A stretch of 20,584 nt of DNA from Candidatus Trichofilum aggregatum. GTDB taxonomy: Bacteria > Chloroflexota > Anaerolineae > Promineifilales > Promineifilaceae. The first letter of the stretch is position 1. Each line of letters opens with the position of its first letter. The position numbers were made by a program, and so were the translations under genes. Of the stretch, positions 1 to 7,324 are shown piece after piece. Below the pieces are notes generated by a model. That model was not told where the DNA came from and made no database searches. It saw only the letters and a list, made by a program, of their open reading frames with translations. The DNA lies in the NCBI GenBank assembly GCA_016716885.1, contig JADJUV010000131.1, positions 1 through 20,584 on the forward strand. The letters run 5' to 3'.

Positions 1-1208
1 GCATCCAACATCGCATCCCGCCGCACCCGATACACCTGACACACCCGCCGCAAATGGGCCTGATACCGCCCCACGGTAATGAACGCCTGCAAGGCCCGCT
101 GGAGTAACTCCGAGGTGGATTGATCATTCAGCCATTTGTGAATCAATAGTTGTTCATACACTGGCCCATCAGCTACCAGATAACCAATGCGCAACCCCGG
201 AACCAACACTTTGGAGAAGGTGTTGACGTAGATGACCGTGCCGGTGTTATCCAACGCCTTCAACGCCGGTTGCGCCCGTCCCTCGTAACGCAAATCGCCC
301 ACAAAATCATCTTCCAGGATGGGCACGTTGTAATGGTTCGCCAGAGCGATCATCTCGCGGCGGCGGGTGGTACACATACACCGTCCGGTTGGGTTGTGGA
401 AGGTGGGAATAGTGTAAATGAGCCGGGGATGGGTGGTTCGTAAAGCCGTCTCCAGCTTATCCATCAACATCCCTTCGTCATCCATCGGGATGCCCACCAC
501 CCGTGCCCCCAACGAGCGGAACAAATCCAGCCCCGCCCCATAGGTGGGGCTTTCCACCAGCACAGTGTCCCCTCGTTGCAAAAGCAAACGGGCCACCAGA
601 GCAATGGCTTGCTGGGAACCAGAGGTGATGAGGACGTTATCGGCGTGGGTGGGAATGCCCTGGTTGCTCAAAATGTGGGCAATGGTTTCGCGCAGGCCGG
701 GATAACCACCACTGGTGTAGTCGCCATAACCGAGCGCGGCCGCGCCATCCCGCTTCAACACCATCTGCATCGTCTTACGAAACTCTTCCGTGGCAAACAG
801 GTTGATAGACCCCAGCCCATCGCGGAAGGAAATCATCTCCGGTTGCTGGTTTTCTTTGCGCCGCTGCCGGAAATCGTTTTGCGTGGGTGGATACACCCGG
901 TAGCGCAAATCTTGTTGCCATAACGGCCAATGGTCTTCGGTATGGCCGTTGCGGTAAGGTGTCTGCACCAGCGGATGAGCCACGTAGGTTCCGCTGCCCG
1001 CCCGGCTCACCACGAGTCCAGACGCTTCTAGTTCAGCATAGGCGTTGGTAACAGTGAGGCGGCTCACGCCCAGGCTGTCGGCCAGTTCGCGGCTGGCAGG
1101 CAGGCGGGTCTCCGGTGGGATGGCCCCAGCCTCTATCTGCGTCTGCAAAAAGCCGACGATTTGTTGGTAGAGAGGGGTGTCGCTGTGGCGGTCAATGGGG
1201 ATACGCAT
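1..1208 (-). CDS. MocR/PdxR-type GntR regulator with aminotransferase domain (3' partial)
   Basis: The frame is open from ATG at 1208 to the left edge, giving 402 residues with no stop, so the C-terminus is missing; family members are usually about 450-500 aa. Residues 1-75 form a GntR winged helix: TPLYQQIVGFLQ, then RLPASRELADSLGVSRLTV, then GLVVSRAGSGTYV. The rest is a fold-type I aminotransferase with SGSQQAIALVARLL, SPTYGAG, TIPTFHNPTGRCM and the PLP-lysine motif NTFSKVLVPGLRIGY, with Lys at about residue 333. MocR proteins are PLP-responsive transcription factors controlling vitamin B6, GABA/amino-acid or transport genes. It lies downstream of azlC-azlD-cupin on the same strand, so it may regulate that cluster; this is inference. 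No clear ribosome-binding site precedes the start, and an inverted repeat lies just upstream. Confidence 0.9.
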   Translation of the reverse strand, partial: MRIPIDRHSDTPLYQQIVGFLQTQIEAGAIPPETRLPASRELADSLGVSRLTVTNAYAELEASGLVVSRAGSGTYVAHPLVQTPYRNGHTEDHWPLWQQDLRYRVYPPTQNDFRQRRKENQQPEMISFRDGLGSINLFATEEFRKTMQMVLKRDGAAALGYGDYTSGGYPGLRETIAHILSNQGIPTHADNVLITSGSQQAIALVARLLLQRGDTVLVESPTYGAGLDLFRSLGARVVGIPMDDEGMLMDKLETALRTTHPRLIYTIPTFHNPTGRCMCTTRRREMIALANHYNVPILEDDFVGDLRYEGRAQPALKALDNTGTVIYVNTFSKVLVPGLRIGYLVADGPVYEQLLIHKWLNDQSTSELLQRALQAFITVGRYQAHLRRVCQVYRVRRDAMLD

Positions 1209-1215
1209 GATGGCG

Positions 1216-1280
1216 GTTAGCGGCTGGCGGCTGGCGGTTAGCGGCTGGCATTTGCCAACGGCCAGCCGCCAGCCGCTAAC
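1216..1280. repeat. Perfect 20-bp inverted repeat between cupin and MocR genes
   Basis: Arms at 1216-1235 and 1261-1280 are perfect reverse complements built from the unit TTAGCGGCTGGC, with a second copy of the unit at 1237-1249 in the loop. The sequence can fold in two registers. There is no T-run, so a simple intrinsic terminator is unlikely. It looks like one of the phrase repeats found in most spacers here, and could affect readthrough from the cupin gene into MocR. Confidence 0.75.
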
Positions 1281-1286
1281 GGCCCA

Positions 1287-1607
1287 TTACTCCGATTCGG
1301 CGGGAGCAAAGAAGACCAACACGGCCAGTTCTTCGCTGATATGATGAAAATGGTGGGGCACGTGGGCGGCGACGTAGATGAGGCGGCCCGGCTCGACGAG
1401 TTGATCTTCACCGGCAACGTTGATGGTGGCGCGGCCGCGTACCACATAATACACCTCATCTTCGTTGTGCGGCTTCTGCCTATCCACCCCACCAGCAGGC
1501 AACACATACAACCCCATACTCAACGCCGGAACCCGCAAAAATTCCAGATACCGCTCGTCACGTTGGTTTTGTTGCAGCAAAAGATCAGTTATCGTAAAGG
1601 TTTGCAT
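1287..1607 (-). CDS. Small single-domain cupin protein
   Basis: This is a 106-aa protein. I chose ATG at 1607, not the upstream ATG at 1724, because AGGAG lies 5 bases before it and the N-terminal extension would be spacer-repeat translation overlapping azlD. The two cupin motifs are visible: PHNEDEVYYVVRGRATINV (about residues 46-64) and GRLIYVAAHVPHHFHHI (about 73-89). These give the His/Glu/His metal-binding pattern of a single beta-barrel. Small cupins of this kind act as ligand or metal binders, isomerases or dioxygenases, and the substrate cannot be read from the sequence. It sits between azlD and the MocR gene on the same strand and is plausibly cotranscribed. Confidence 0.85.
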   Translation of the reverse strand: MQTFTITDLLLQQNQRDERYLEFLRVPALSMGLYVLPAGGVDRQKPHNEDEVYYVVRGRATINVAGEDQLVEPGRLIYVAAHVPHHFHHISEELAVLVFFAPAESE

Positions 1608-1628
1608 CACGTCTCCTGAGAAGTAGCA

Positions 1629-1695
1629 AAGGGGCAAAGGGGCAAAGTAAAATCGTTTCGTGCAACCTGCAACTCTGCAACCTGCAACTCTGCCC
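1629..1695. repeat. Short tandem phrase repeats in cupin-azlD spacer
   Basis: The spacer is two kinds of tandem repeat: AGGGGCAA-type units at about 1629-1646, then two exact copies of the 15-mer TGCAACCTGCAACTC at 1661-1690. The azlD stop codon lies directly after. No gene or clear promoter is seen. Confidence 0.7.
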
Positions 1696-1696
1696 C

Positions 1697-2014
1697 CTAT
1701 CCCAATACCCAACTCCCCACCCACAACACCACCATACCCACAGCAATCGTCAAGAAAAAATTATGGGTACGCCAGGCGACGAGCGCGGCCGCGACACCCG
1801 CCACCAGCCGCATATTCAGCAACGACAGGGCCAATTCCCCGCCGGGGTATAGCATCTCCGGCAAAATAATCGCCGTCAGCACCGCCGTCGGCACATAACG
1901 CAACGCCCGTAGCAGCAAATCCGGCATTTCCCGCTGGCTGAAGAATAAGATTGGCCCCAGCCGGATGGCATAGGTGACGAGGCCCATGAGAAGGATAGTG
2001 AGGAGAAGTGTCAT
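1697..2014 (-). CDS. azlD: AzlD family branched-chain amino acid transport protein
   Basis: This 105-aa, very hydrophobic protein has about four membrane helices and the AzlD hallmarks: an N-terminal MGLVTYAIRLGPILFF helix, the central LRYVPTAVLTAIILPEML segment and a C-terminal LTIAVGMVVLWVGSWVL helix. The known family role is small subunit of the AzlCD (YgaZH-like) exporter of branched-chain amino acids. It follows azlC after a 55-bp spacer on the same strand, the usual pairing. No ribosome-binding site is visible, because a phrase repeat occupies the spacer directly upstream of the ATG. Length is typical of the family. The substrate (valine, leucine or another amino acid) is not determined by the sequence. 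Confidence 0.9.
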   Translation of the reverse strand: MTLLLTILLMGLVTYAIRLGPILFFSQREMPDLLLRALRYVPTAVLTAIILPEMLYPGGELALSLLNMRLVAGVAAALVAWRTHNFFLTIAVGMVVLWVGSWVLG

Positions 2015-2023
2015 AGTGTGAGA

Positions 2024-2080
2024 CGTGGTGCGTGGTGCGTGATAGCCTGGCTTTTATCCGTGTTTCTTTCTATCCGTGGT
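2024..2080. repeat. Phrase repeats in azlC-azlD spacer (GTGGTGCGT and TATCCGTG types)
   Basis: The spacer holds CGTGGTGCGTGGTGCGT at 2024-2040 and two TATCCGTG-type units at about 2055-2080. The same two phrases recur together at 17083-17165 upstream of the CHAT gene, and the first recurs at 7175-7193. The repeat runs into azlC and supplies its TAG stop codon at 2070-2072. Confidence 0.7.
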
Positions 2081-2777
2081 TAACTCTCTCCAATGAAACA
2101 CCCACGACGATGCCGGAGAGCGCGGCCGCGATCAGCCCCAGTTTGTAATCCCACGAATAGGTCAACAGGGCCACCAGCCCCGCCGTCACCGCCGCAGCGA
2201 CATGCGGTTTGTCCTTCAGCGTCGGAATCACCAGCCCGATAAAGGTTAATGCTAGCGTAAAATCTAACTGCCAACTGGCCGGAACCTGCGTCCCCAGAAA
2301 AATGCCCACCGCCGTACTGATCTGCCATTCTAACCAGAGCAGCAACCCGGTTCCCAGGAAATAATAATGTTTGTTAGGGGCTTCATCGCGCCGGTCTTGC
2401 TGATAACGAATAATCGTTATCGCGTAGGCCTCATCTGTGAGCAGGTAAGCCAGAAGCAACTGCCAGCGGCGCGGCAAATGTTTCATCTGCGGGGCCAACG
2501 AGGTGCTATACAAGGCGTGGCGCAAATTCACCACAAACGTCGTCAGCACAATGACCAACCCCGGTGTGCCTGCCCCCATCAACTGCGCCCCAATAAATTG
2601 GGCCGACCCGGCAAACACAATCGGGGACATCGCCAACGCCAGAAGAGGTGGCAAACCAGAGGCCAACGCCAACACCCCATAAATCAGCCCAAACGGAATC
2701 CCCCCTACCGCAATAGGCAATTCCGCCTTCAAACCGGCCAGGAATTCTTGTCGTGCAGTGGGGGAAGAAGTCGTCAT
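2070..2777 (-). CDS. azlC: AzlC family branched-chain amino acid exporter, large subunit
   Basis: This is a 235-aa integral membrane protein with about seven helices. AzlC hallmarks are present: ELPIAVGGIPFGLIYGVLA near the N-terminus, MSPIVFAGSAQFIGAQLM, NLRHALYSTSLAPQM, and the LTDEAYAI segment. The C-terminal half contains DFTLALTFIGLVIPTLKD, again typical. With AzlD it forms an exporter of branched-chain amino acids (YgaZ-type), placed in the cytoplasmic membrane. It is the first gene of the minus-strand azlC-azlD-cupin-MocR series; the 300-bp spacer upstream probably holds its promoter. The last residues NHG and the stop derive from a spacer repeat, so the C-terminus has probably been remodelled by repeat growth. 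Confidence 0.93.
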   Translation of the reverse strand: MTTSSPTARQEFLAGLKAELPIAVGGIPFGLIYGVLALASGLPPLLALAMSPIVFAGSAQFIGAQLMGAGTPGLVIVLTTFVVNLRHALYSTSLAPQMKHLPRRWQLLLAYLLTDEAYAITIIRYQQDRRDEAPNKHYYFLGTGLLLWLEWQISTAVGIFLGTQVPASWQLDFTLALTFIGLVIPTLKDKPHVAAAVTAGLVALLTYSWDYKLGLIAAALSGIVVGVSLERVNHG

Positions 2778-2831
2778 AAGAGCATACCAGTTACGAAATT
2801 GGCACGGTTAATCTTACAAATATTAGCAAAT

Positions 2832-2845
2832 TTGGCTATAGCCAA
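2832..2845. promoter_or_regulatory. 14-bp perfect palindrome upstream of azlC
   Basis: TTGGCTATAGCCAA is a perfect palindrome in an AT-rich stretch, 55-68 bp upstream of the azlC start. Its position and symmetry suit a dimeric regulator, such as the nearby MocR protein, but no binding data can be read here. A TAATAT box lies between it and azlC and could belong to the azlC promoter. Confidence 0.35.
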
Positions 2846-2903
2846 TTGCCACATAAAGCAGGTGCGCCAATCGCGCCTACTTGCTATATGGTAGGCCAGA
2901 AAA

Positions 2904-2971
2904 TTATCCGCAGATTGGGGGATTAACGCGGATTTTTTAATCAGCGAAAATCGGCGTTAATCGGCGGATAA
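2904..2971. repeat. Nested inverted repeat in azlC-GNAT spacer
   Basis: Outer arms TTATCCGC (2904-2911) and GCGGATAA (2964-2971) enclose inner arms GATTAACGC (2921-2929) and GCGTTAATC (2954-2962). Both pairs are perfect. The 2778-3084 spacer holds this element, the palindrome at 2832 and the only intergenic GCGGCCGC copy (3014-3021), and no gene that I can support. Confidence 0.7.
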
Positions 2972-3084
2972 CCCTCTTTGGTTCTGGTTTATCCAGGTTA
3001 GATCAACATCAACGCGGCCGCTTGAACTACACACCACCAACAGATAGGGATACAATCCAGCCCATTCTACTGACAAGAGGGAAT

Positions 3085-3432
3085 ATGTTCATTCAGCTTA
3101 CCCCGCCGGAACGTTTCGCCGCCCTGGCGGAAACCATCGCCGCGCAGAATAGCCAACCCGAAACACAGTGCATCCATAGCGGTGACCAGGCTAAGGCGAT
3201 TGCCGCCGAGATGCACCACTTCCATGATGAAGGCCGTTTTGTCATGTGGCAGGCCGAGCAACAGAACGAATTGGTTGGTTTGTTGGGGGGTGAATTGGAC
3301 GAGGAGATGGCCTTCCTGTGGGGGCCGTTCGTGTTGGCCGGGGAATGGATGGCGTTACGGCCGCCCTCTGGCAACAATGGCAATCTTCTCTCCCCCCTGC
3401 CATTACCAAACAAGCCGCCTTTTTACACCTGA
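3085..3432 (+). CDS. GNAT acetyltransferase, N-terminal fragment (frameshifted)
   Basis: The frame begins best at ATG 3085 (MFIQLTPPERFAAL), with GAGGG just upstream. It encodes the front of a first GNAT domain: IAAEMHHFHDEGRFVMWQAE, then ELVGLLGGELDEE. Past AGEW the reading frame becomes nonsense (MALRPPSGNNGN) until the stop at 3430-3432. The sensible continuation lies in the next frame. Restoring one G at the GG run 3347-3348 joins AGEW to DGVTAALWQQWQSSLP and fuses this piece to the following fragment. It is therefore half of a tandem GNAT protein of about 283 aa, not an independent gene. Confidence 0.75.
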   Translation: MFIQLTPPERFAALAETIAAQNSQPETQCIHSGDQAKAIAAEMHHFHDEGRFVMWQAEQQNELVGLLGGELDEEMAFLWGPFVLAGEWMALRPPSGNNGNLLSPLPLPNKPPFYT

Positions 3433-3935
3433 AGAACGAACGCGGCCGCGCCTTCTATCAGGCTCACGGCTTCGTCGAAAAACAGATCGCCCACATTTAT
3501 GTGGCCCCGCGCCCGGAACATGCCCTGCCCCCTTCGCCGCAGGTACGGTTATTTGAAGAGAGGGACGCGGCCGCGTTCACCCGCCTGCACAACATCATCT
3601 TCGCCGGAACCTTTGAAACCGCTGACAAGGCCATCGCCGCCATCAATGAAGAACGGCGCATCTTCGTTTATCCCGAAGGCGACACCATCCTCGGTTACTG
3701 CTACGCCGCCAGCGACAGCCAGGACGAAGGCTACATTGAATTCATCGGCGTAGACGAAGCGGCCCGGGGCCGAGGGGTGGGCAAACAACTCCTGCTCACC
3801 GCCCTGCACTGGCTCTTTGCCGATAGAAACATGCCCCAGGTCGGCCTCACCGTCCTCGACTTCCGCACCAACGCCCAAAAACTGTATGAGGCGGTGGGGT
3901 TTAAGTTGTTGTATACGGGCGTCAGCCTGAATTGA
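3318..3935 (+). CDS. GNAT N-acetyltransferase, C-terminal fragment (second acetyltransferase domain)
   Basis: The true coding part begins near 3348 with DGVTAALWQQWQ; the residues before that are out of frame. It finishes the first, degenerate GNAT domain (NERGRAFYQAHGFVEKQIAHIYV) and then contains a complete second one. That domain has VRLFEERDAAAFTRLHNIIF, GYCYAASDSQDEGYIEFIGV and the acetyl-CoA pyrophosphate loop DEAARGRGVGKQLLLTAL, ending with NAQKLYEAVGFK. Tandem GNAT proteins usually keep one active and one structural domain; here the C-terminal one carries the intact RGRGVG loop. The acceptor substrate is unknown. A phrase-repeat spacer separates it from the methyltransferase gene downstream. 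Confidence 0.8.
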   Translation: MGAVRVGRGMDGVTAALWQQWQSSLPPAITKQAAFLHLKNERGRAFYQAHGFVEKQIAHIYVAPRPEHALPPSPQVRLFEERDAAAFTRLHNIIFAGTFETADKAIAAINEERRIFVYPEGDTILGYCYAASDSQDEGYIEFIGVDEAARGRGVGKQLLLTALHWLFADRNMPQVGLTVLDFRTNAQKLYEAVGFKLLYTGVSLN

Positions 3936-4014
3936 AGAGAGAGACTGAGAGATTGAGAGACTACGAGACTGGTTAATCTCTCAATCTCTTAGTCTCTCCG
4001 TCTCTCAATCTCCC
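3936..4014. repeat. GAGACT/AGTCTC phrase repeat forming imperfect hairpin
   Basis: About 35 bp of purine-rich GAGAGACTGAGAGATTGAG units are followed by their pyrimidine-rich complement, making an imperfect inverted repeat directly after the GNAT stop. The same CAGTCTCTC phrase is found at 5980-6016, 13110-13200 and 14918-14975. Confidence 0.75.
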
Positions 4015-4029
4015 TTCCCACGAGGACTC

Positions 4030-5007
4030 ATGAATTTCCACACCTTACTCTCCCAAAAAGAAACGCTTATTTTAGACGGCGCGATGGGCACGATGCTTTT
4101 TGCTGCCGGGTTAGCCAATGGGGCGTCCCCAGAATTATGGAATGTCGAGCACCCGGAAAAGGTCGCCGCCATTCATCAAGCCTACGTAGATGCTGGCTCC
4201 GACATCATCCTGACGAACTCGTTTGGCGGCACGGCTTACCGGCTGAAGCTCCATGATTTACAGGATAGAGTGGTTGAGTTGAACGCCGCGGCCGCGCGCA
4301 CCGCCCGCACCGTCGCCGACCATACCACCCGCCCCGTCCTCGTGGCCGGTTCGATGGGGCCAACCGGCGAACTACTGGAGCCGATGGGCAGTATGAGCTT
4401 TGCCCAATGCGCGGCCGCCTTCGCCGACCAGGCCCGTGGCCTTACCGAAGGGGGTGCTGACATCCTCTGGATCGAAACGATGAGTGACCTGAACGAGGTC
4501 AAAGCCGCTTTTGAAGGGGCACGGTCTGCGTCCCACCTGCCCATTGTCGCCACGTTGAGCTTTGACACCCGCGGCCGCACCATGATGGGCATCACCGGAA
4601 CCCAGGCCGCCCAAACCATGCGCAACTGGGGGCTGGCGGCCATCGGCGTCAACTGTGGCAACAACCTGCCCGACAGCATGGCCGCCATCGAGCAGATGCA
4701 CGCCGTAGACCCGTCCCTCATCCTCGTCGCCAAAGCCAACGCGGGCATCCCCGTCTGGGCCGAAGGTGGTTTGCTCTACAGCGGCACACCAGAGGTCATG
4801 GCTAGTTACGCCGTAGAAATTCACCGGCGCGGGGCCAGGCTCATTGGTGCTTGTTGTGGTAGCTCCCCGGCCCACATCCAGCGCATGGCCCAGGCCCTCG
4901 CCACTGGCGAAACCGATACTGGCCTGTGGCAAACCAATGGCGTCAGTGAAAGCTCCCCCAGCGAAAGCAGCGGCCGCGAACGCCGCCACCAACGCACCCG
5001 CGCCTAA
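4030..5007 (+). CDS. Homocysteine S-methyltransferase family protein (BHMT/MetH Hcy domain)
   Basis: The 325-aa protein is a single homocysteine-binding TIM barrel. It starts LILDGAMGTMLFAAGL, has ILTNSFGGTAYRL and VLVAGSMGPTGELLEP, and carries the zinc-binding cysteines in IGVNCGNN (Cys209) and LIGACCGSSPAHI (Cys275-Cys276). Proteins of this family move a methyl group from betaine, S-methylmethionine or a methyl-corrinoid to homocysteine, yielding methionine in the cytosol. No cobalamin or folate domain is fused, so the donor is uncertain. ATG 4030 has GAGG 5 bases upstream. The last 20 residues (SESSPSESSGRERRHQRTRA) are low-complexity and unlike the family, possibly extended into the terminator region. 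Four GCGGCCGC octamers lie in the gene. Confidence 0.9.
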   Translation: MNFHTLLSQKETLILDGAMGTMLFAAGLANGASPELWNVEHPEKVAAIHQAYVDAGSDIILTNSFGGTAYRLKLHDLQDRVVELNAAAARTARTVADHTTRPVLVAGSMGPTGELLEPMGSMSFAQCAAAFADQARGLTEGGADILWIETMSDLNEVKAAFEGARSASHLPIVATLSFDTRGRTMMGITGTQAAQTMRNWGLAAIGVNCGNNLPDSMAAIEQMHAVDPSLILVAKANAGIPVWAEGGLLYSGTPEVMASYAVEIHRRGARLIGACCGSSPAHIQRMAQALATGETDTGLWQTNGVSESSPSESSGRERRHQRTRA

Positions 5008-5011
5008 AAAC

Positions 5012-5052
5012 AAACAGCCCTGGCTCATCACCAGGGCTGTTTCATTATTTTT
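5012..5052. terminator. Rho-independent terminator, bidirectional
   Basis: A perfect 12-bp stem (5012-5023 with 5031-5042, core CAGCCCTGG/CCAGGGCTG) with a 7-base loop is followed by TCATTATTTTT. An A-run precedes it (5006-5010), so it can also serve the convergent sucD transcript. It starts 4 bases after the methyltransferase stop codon. Confidence 0.92.
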
Positions 5053-5054
5053 GA

Positions 5055-5096
5055 CGTTCCTACGAGTTCCCAGAGTTCCCCTGAGTCCCCTCTCCC
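5055..5096. repeat. GAGTTCCC phrase repeat
   Basis: Imperfect tandem units of GAGTTCC/GAGTCCC fill the spacer between the terminator and the sucD stop. The same phrase on the opposite strand is found at 16538-16612 upstream of murJ. Confidence 0.6.
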
Positions 5097-5954
5097 CTAC
5101 ACCAACAACTCCACAATCTGATCCGGATGCTCCGCCATACGCACCCCGGCGGCCCGCATGGCCGCTTCTTTGGCCTCGGCCGTGCCGCTGCCGCCTTCAA
5201 TGATGGCTCCGGCATGACCCATGCGCCGTCCGGGCGGGGCGGTGCGCCCGGCAATAAAACCAACCACCGGTTTGGTCATGTACTGGGAAATGTACGCGGC
5301 CGCTTTCTCTTCCGCATCCCCGCCAATCTCCCCAATCATAATCACCTGCTCCGTGTCCGGATCATCCTCAAACAGTTGCAGCACATCAATGAAGTTTGTC
5401 CCCTGAATGGGATCGCCACCGATACCCACACAGGTGGTCTGACCGATGCCCCGGATGGTCAGGGCGTACACCACTTCATAGGTCAACGTACCACTTTTGG
5501 ACACCACCCCAATCGGCCCTGGGGTTACGATGGAGCCGGAGATGATGCCTAGTTTGGCTTCCCCAGGCGTGATCAGGCCGGGACAGTTTGGCCCAATCAG
5601 GCGGGTGGGTTTGTTTTTGAGATACTGTTTCACCCGAATCATATCCAGAACCGGAATGCCTTCGGTGATACAAACCACCAGTTCAATCCCGGCATCAGCC
5701 GCTTCCAAAATGGCATCAGCGGCAAACCGGGGTGGCACAAAGATAACGGTGGCATTGGCTCCGGTGGCCTGGCGGGCGTTGTGCACGGTGTTGAAGATGG
5801 GCACACCCATGCTCCATTGACCCCCTTTGCCCGGTGTCACCCCACCGACAACCGGTGTGCCATATTTAATCATTTGTTCGGTATGGAACTGCCCTTCACG
5901 GCCCGTCATACCCTGGACAATTACTTTGCTATGTTTATTGGCTAAAATGCTCAT
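5097..5954 (-). CDS. sucD: Succinyl-CoA synthetase (ADP/GDP-forming) subunit alpha
   Basis: The 285-aa product is full length for SucD. It begins SILANKHSKVIVQGMTGREG, the CoA-binding Rossmann start, and contains KGGQWSMGVPIFNTV, RLIGPNCPGLI, GVVSKSGTLTYE and IGGDPIQGTNFIDVL. The active-site histidine that is phosphorylated lies in PPGRRMGHAGAII (His247, equivalent to His246 of the E. coli enzyme). With SucC it interconverts succinyl-CoA and succinate with substrate-level phosphorylation in the TCA cycle. It follows sucC by 57 bp; that spacer is mostly a phrase repeat and no ribosome-binding site is evident, so translation may be coupled or leaderless-like. Confidence 0.97.
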   Translation of the reverse strand: MSILANKHSKVIVQGMTGREGQFHTEQMIKYGTPVVGGVTPGKGGQWSMGVPIFNTVHNARQATGANATVIFVPPRFAADAILEAADAGIELVVCITEGIPVLDMIRVKQYLKNKPTRLIGPNCPGLITPGEAKLGIISGSIVTPGPIGVVSKSGTLTYEVVYALTIRGIGQTTCVGIGGDPIQGTNFIDVLQLFEDDPDTEQVIMIGEIGGDAEEKAAAYISQYMTKPVVGFIAGRTAPPGRRMGHAGAIIEGGSGTAEAKEAAMRAAGVRMAEHPDQIVELLV

Positions 5955-5979
5955 GGTTTTGTTATAGCTGGAGACAAGT

Positions 5980-6016
5980 TTTAGTCTCTCAGTCTCTTAG
6001 TCTCCAGTCTCTCAAT
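5980..6016. repeat. AGTCTCTC phrase repeat in sucC-sucD spacer
   Basis: Units of TTAGTCTCTCAGTCTC fill the spacer. The repeat overlaps the end of sucC, whose TGA stop (6012-6014) is read from within it on the minus strand. Confidence 0.75.
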
Positions 6017-7148
6017 TTTGCGCGGCCGCGACCGCTTTCGTCGCCGCTTCCGATAAAGTCTTAGCCGTCAGCATGTTGGCATTGGCTAACAGGGCCATCC
6101 CCTCTTCGGCATTCGTGCCGACCAAACGTACCACCATCGGCACATCCGTCTTGATCTGCTCCAGGGCTTCTAAAATCCCCTTCGCCACCTCATCCCCACG
6201 GGTGATGCCGCCAAAAATGTTAAACAGAATAGCCTTCACCTTGGGGTCAGAGAGGATGAGCCGCAGAGCCGTAGCTACCTTGTCGGCCCGCGCTCCACCG
6301 CCAATGTCCAGGAAGTTGGCCGGTTCACCACCAAACAGTTTGATGATGTCCATGGAGGCCATCGCCAGCCCCGCCCCGTTGACCATACAGCCGATGTTGC
6401 CATCCAGTTGGATAAAATTTAGACCGGCGACGCGGGCTTCCCGTTCGGCGGGGGTCTCTTCATCCAGGTCGCGCAGTTCGGCCAGCTCCGGGTGACGGAT
6501 GAGACCGTTGTCGTCTATGGAAATTTTGCCGTCCAGGGCCATAAGTTTGTTTTGGCCGGTAATGACCAGGGGGTTTACTTCAACCAGCGACGCATCGTTG
6601 GCCTGGAAGCAGTTGTACAAGCCAGTGGCGATGCTGTGGAACTCGCGCCATAGCTCTTGAGGCAGATCCATCGCGGCCGCGATCTGGGTTGTCTGGTAGC
6701 CGCGCAGGCCCAAAAACGGATCAATGTGGATTTTATGCAGTTTTTCTGGGGTTTCCTTCGCCACCTGTTCAATGTCCATCCCACCCGCGGCCGAGGCCAT
6801 GAGCATGGGCAGACCGGCGGCCCGGTCAATGAGCACCGCCAGGTAAATCTCCTGGTTGATACCGGGAGCTTGTTCGTCTACCAGCACCTTATGCACGGTA
6901 AACCCTTTAATGTTCAAACCCAGAATCTGGCTGGCAACTTCCTCAGCCTGGTCGGGGGTTTGGGCGAGTTTGACACCACCGGCTTTGCCGCGGCCGCCGG
7001 TCAGCACCAACGCCTTGATGACCACCTTGCCGCCCAATTCGCGGGCAATATCACGGGCTTCGGTGGGGGTAGTAGCGACTTTGCCCTTGGGGATCGGCAC
7101 CCCATGCTGGCTGAAAAGCCGCTTGGCCTGATATTCGTTGAGATTCAC
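6012..7148 (-). CDS. sucC: Succinyl-CoA synthetase (ADP/GDP-forming) subunit beta
   Basis: I chose GTG at 7148 (VNLNEYQAKRLFSQHGVPIP) over an ATG at 7199: AAAGGAG sits 6 bases before the GTG, the start then matches the usual MNLHEYQAK, and the longer version would read through a phrase repeat. The 378-aa protein has the ATP-grasp segment VVIKALVLTGGRGKAGGVKL, EVNPLVITGQNKLMALDGKI, the NGAGLAMASMDIIKLFGG loop and FLDIGGGA, then ILFNIFGGITRGDEVAKGI. It is the nucleotide-binding subunit that pairs with SucD. A TATAAT box lies about 120 bp upstream. The C-terminal VAAAQN is encoded partly by a GCGGCCGC octamer. Confidence 0.97.
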   Translation of the reverse strand: MNLNEYQAKRLFSQHGVPIPKGKVATTPTEARDIARELGGKVVIKALVLTGGRGKAGGVKLAQTPDQAEEVASQILGLNIKGFTVHKVLVDEQAPGINQEIYLAVLIDRAAGLPMLMASAAGGMDIEQVAKETPEKLHKIHIDPFLGLRGYQTTQIAAAMDLPQELWREFHSIATGLYNCFQANDASLVEVNPLVITGQNKLMALDGKISIDDNGLIRHPELAELRDLDEETPAEREARVAGLNFIQLDGNIGCMVNGAGLAMASMDIIKLFGGEPANFLDIGGGARADKVATALRLILSDPKVKAILFNIFGGITRGDEVAKGILEALEQIKTDVPMVVRLVGTNAEEGMALLANANMLTAKTLSEAATKAVAAAQN

Positions 7149-7174
7149 GTGGGACTCCTTTTGGGGAAACAGGA

Positions 7175-7193
7175 TGCGTGTTGCGTGGTGCGT
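7175..7193. repeat. TGCGTGTTGCGTGGTGCGT phrase repeat upstream of sucC
   Basis: This phrase lies in the sucC 5' leader, just before the ribosome-binding site. Copies occur at 2024-2040 and, as an inverted pair, at 17083-17122. Confidence 0.65.
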
Positions 7194-7270
7194 CAACACC
7201 AGAGGGCATCGTTTCCAGTGGGTTTAGGAATATTGACAGGGTGTTTGAATGATTGTCAAGGAACGAGGGG

Positions 7271-7276
7271 ATTATA
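7271..7276 (-). promoter_or_regulatory. sucC: Candidate -10 box for sucCD
   Basis: On the minus strand the sequence GTTATAATCC contains a perfect TATAAT. It would give a leader of roughly 115 nt before the sucC GTG. No good -35 hexamer is seen at 16-18 bp, although a TTGACA lies just downstream of it. This is a candidate only. Confidence 0.35.
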
Positions 7277-7324
7277 ACATGGGGTGAAGGGGTTGGCAGG
7301 TTTTATCCAGAGGCTTGATCGCCT

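Noticed and set aside
3936..4014. CRISPR array from repeated GAGACT units
   Set aside because: Units are very short, imperfect and without regular spacers; no cas genes are present.
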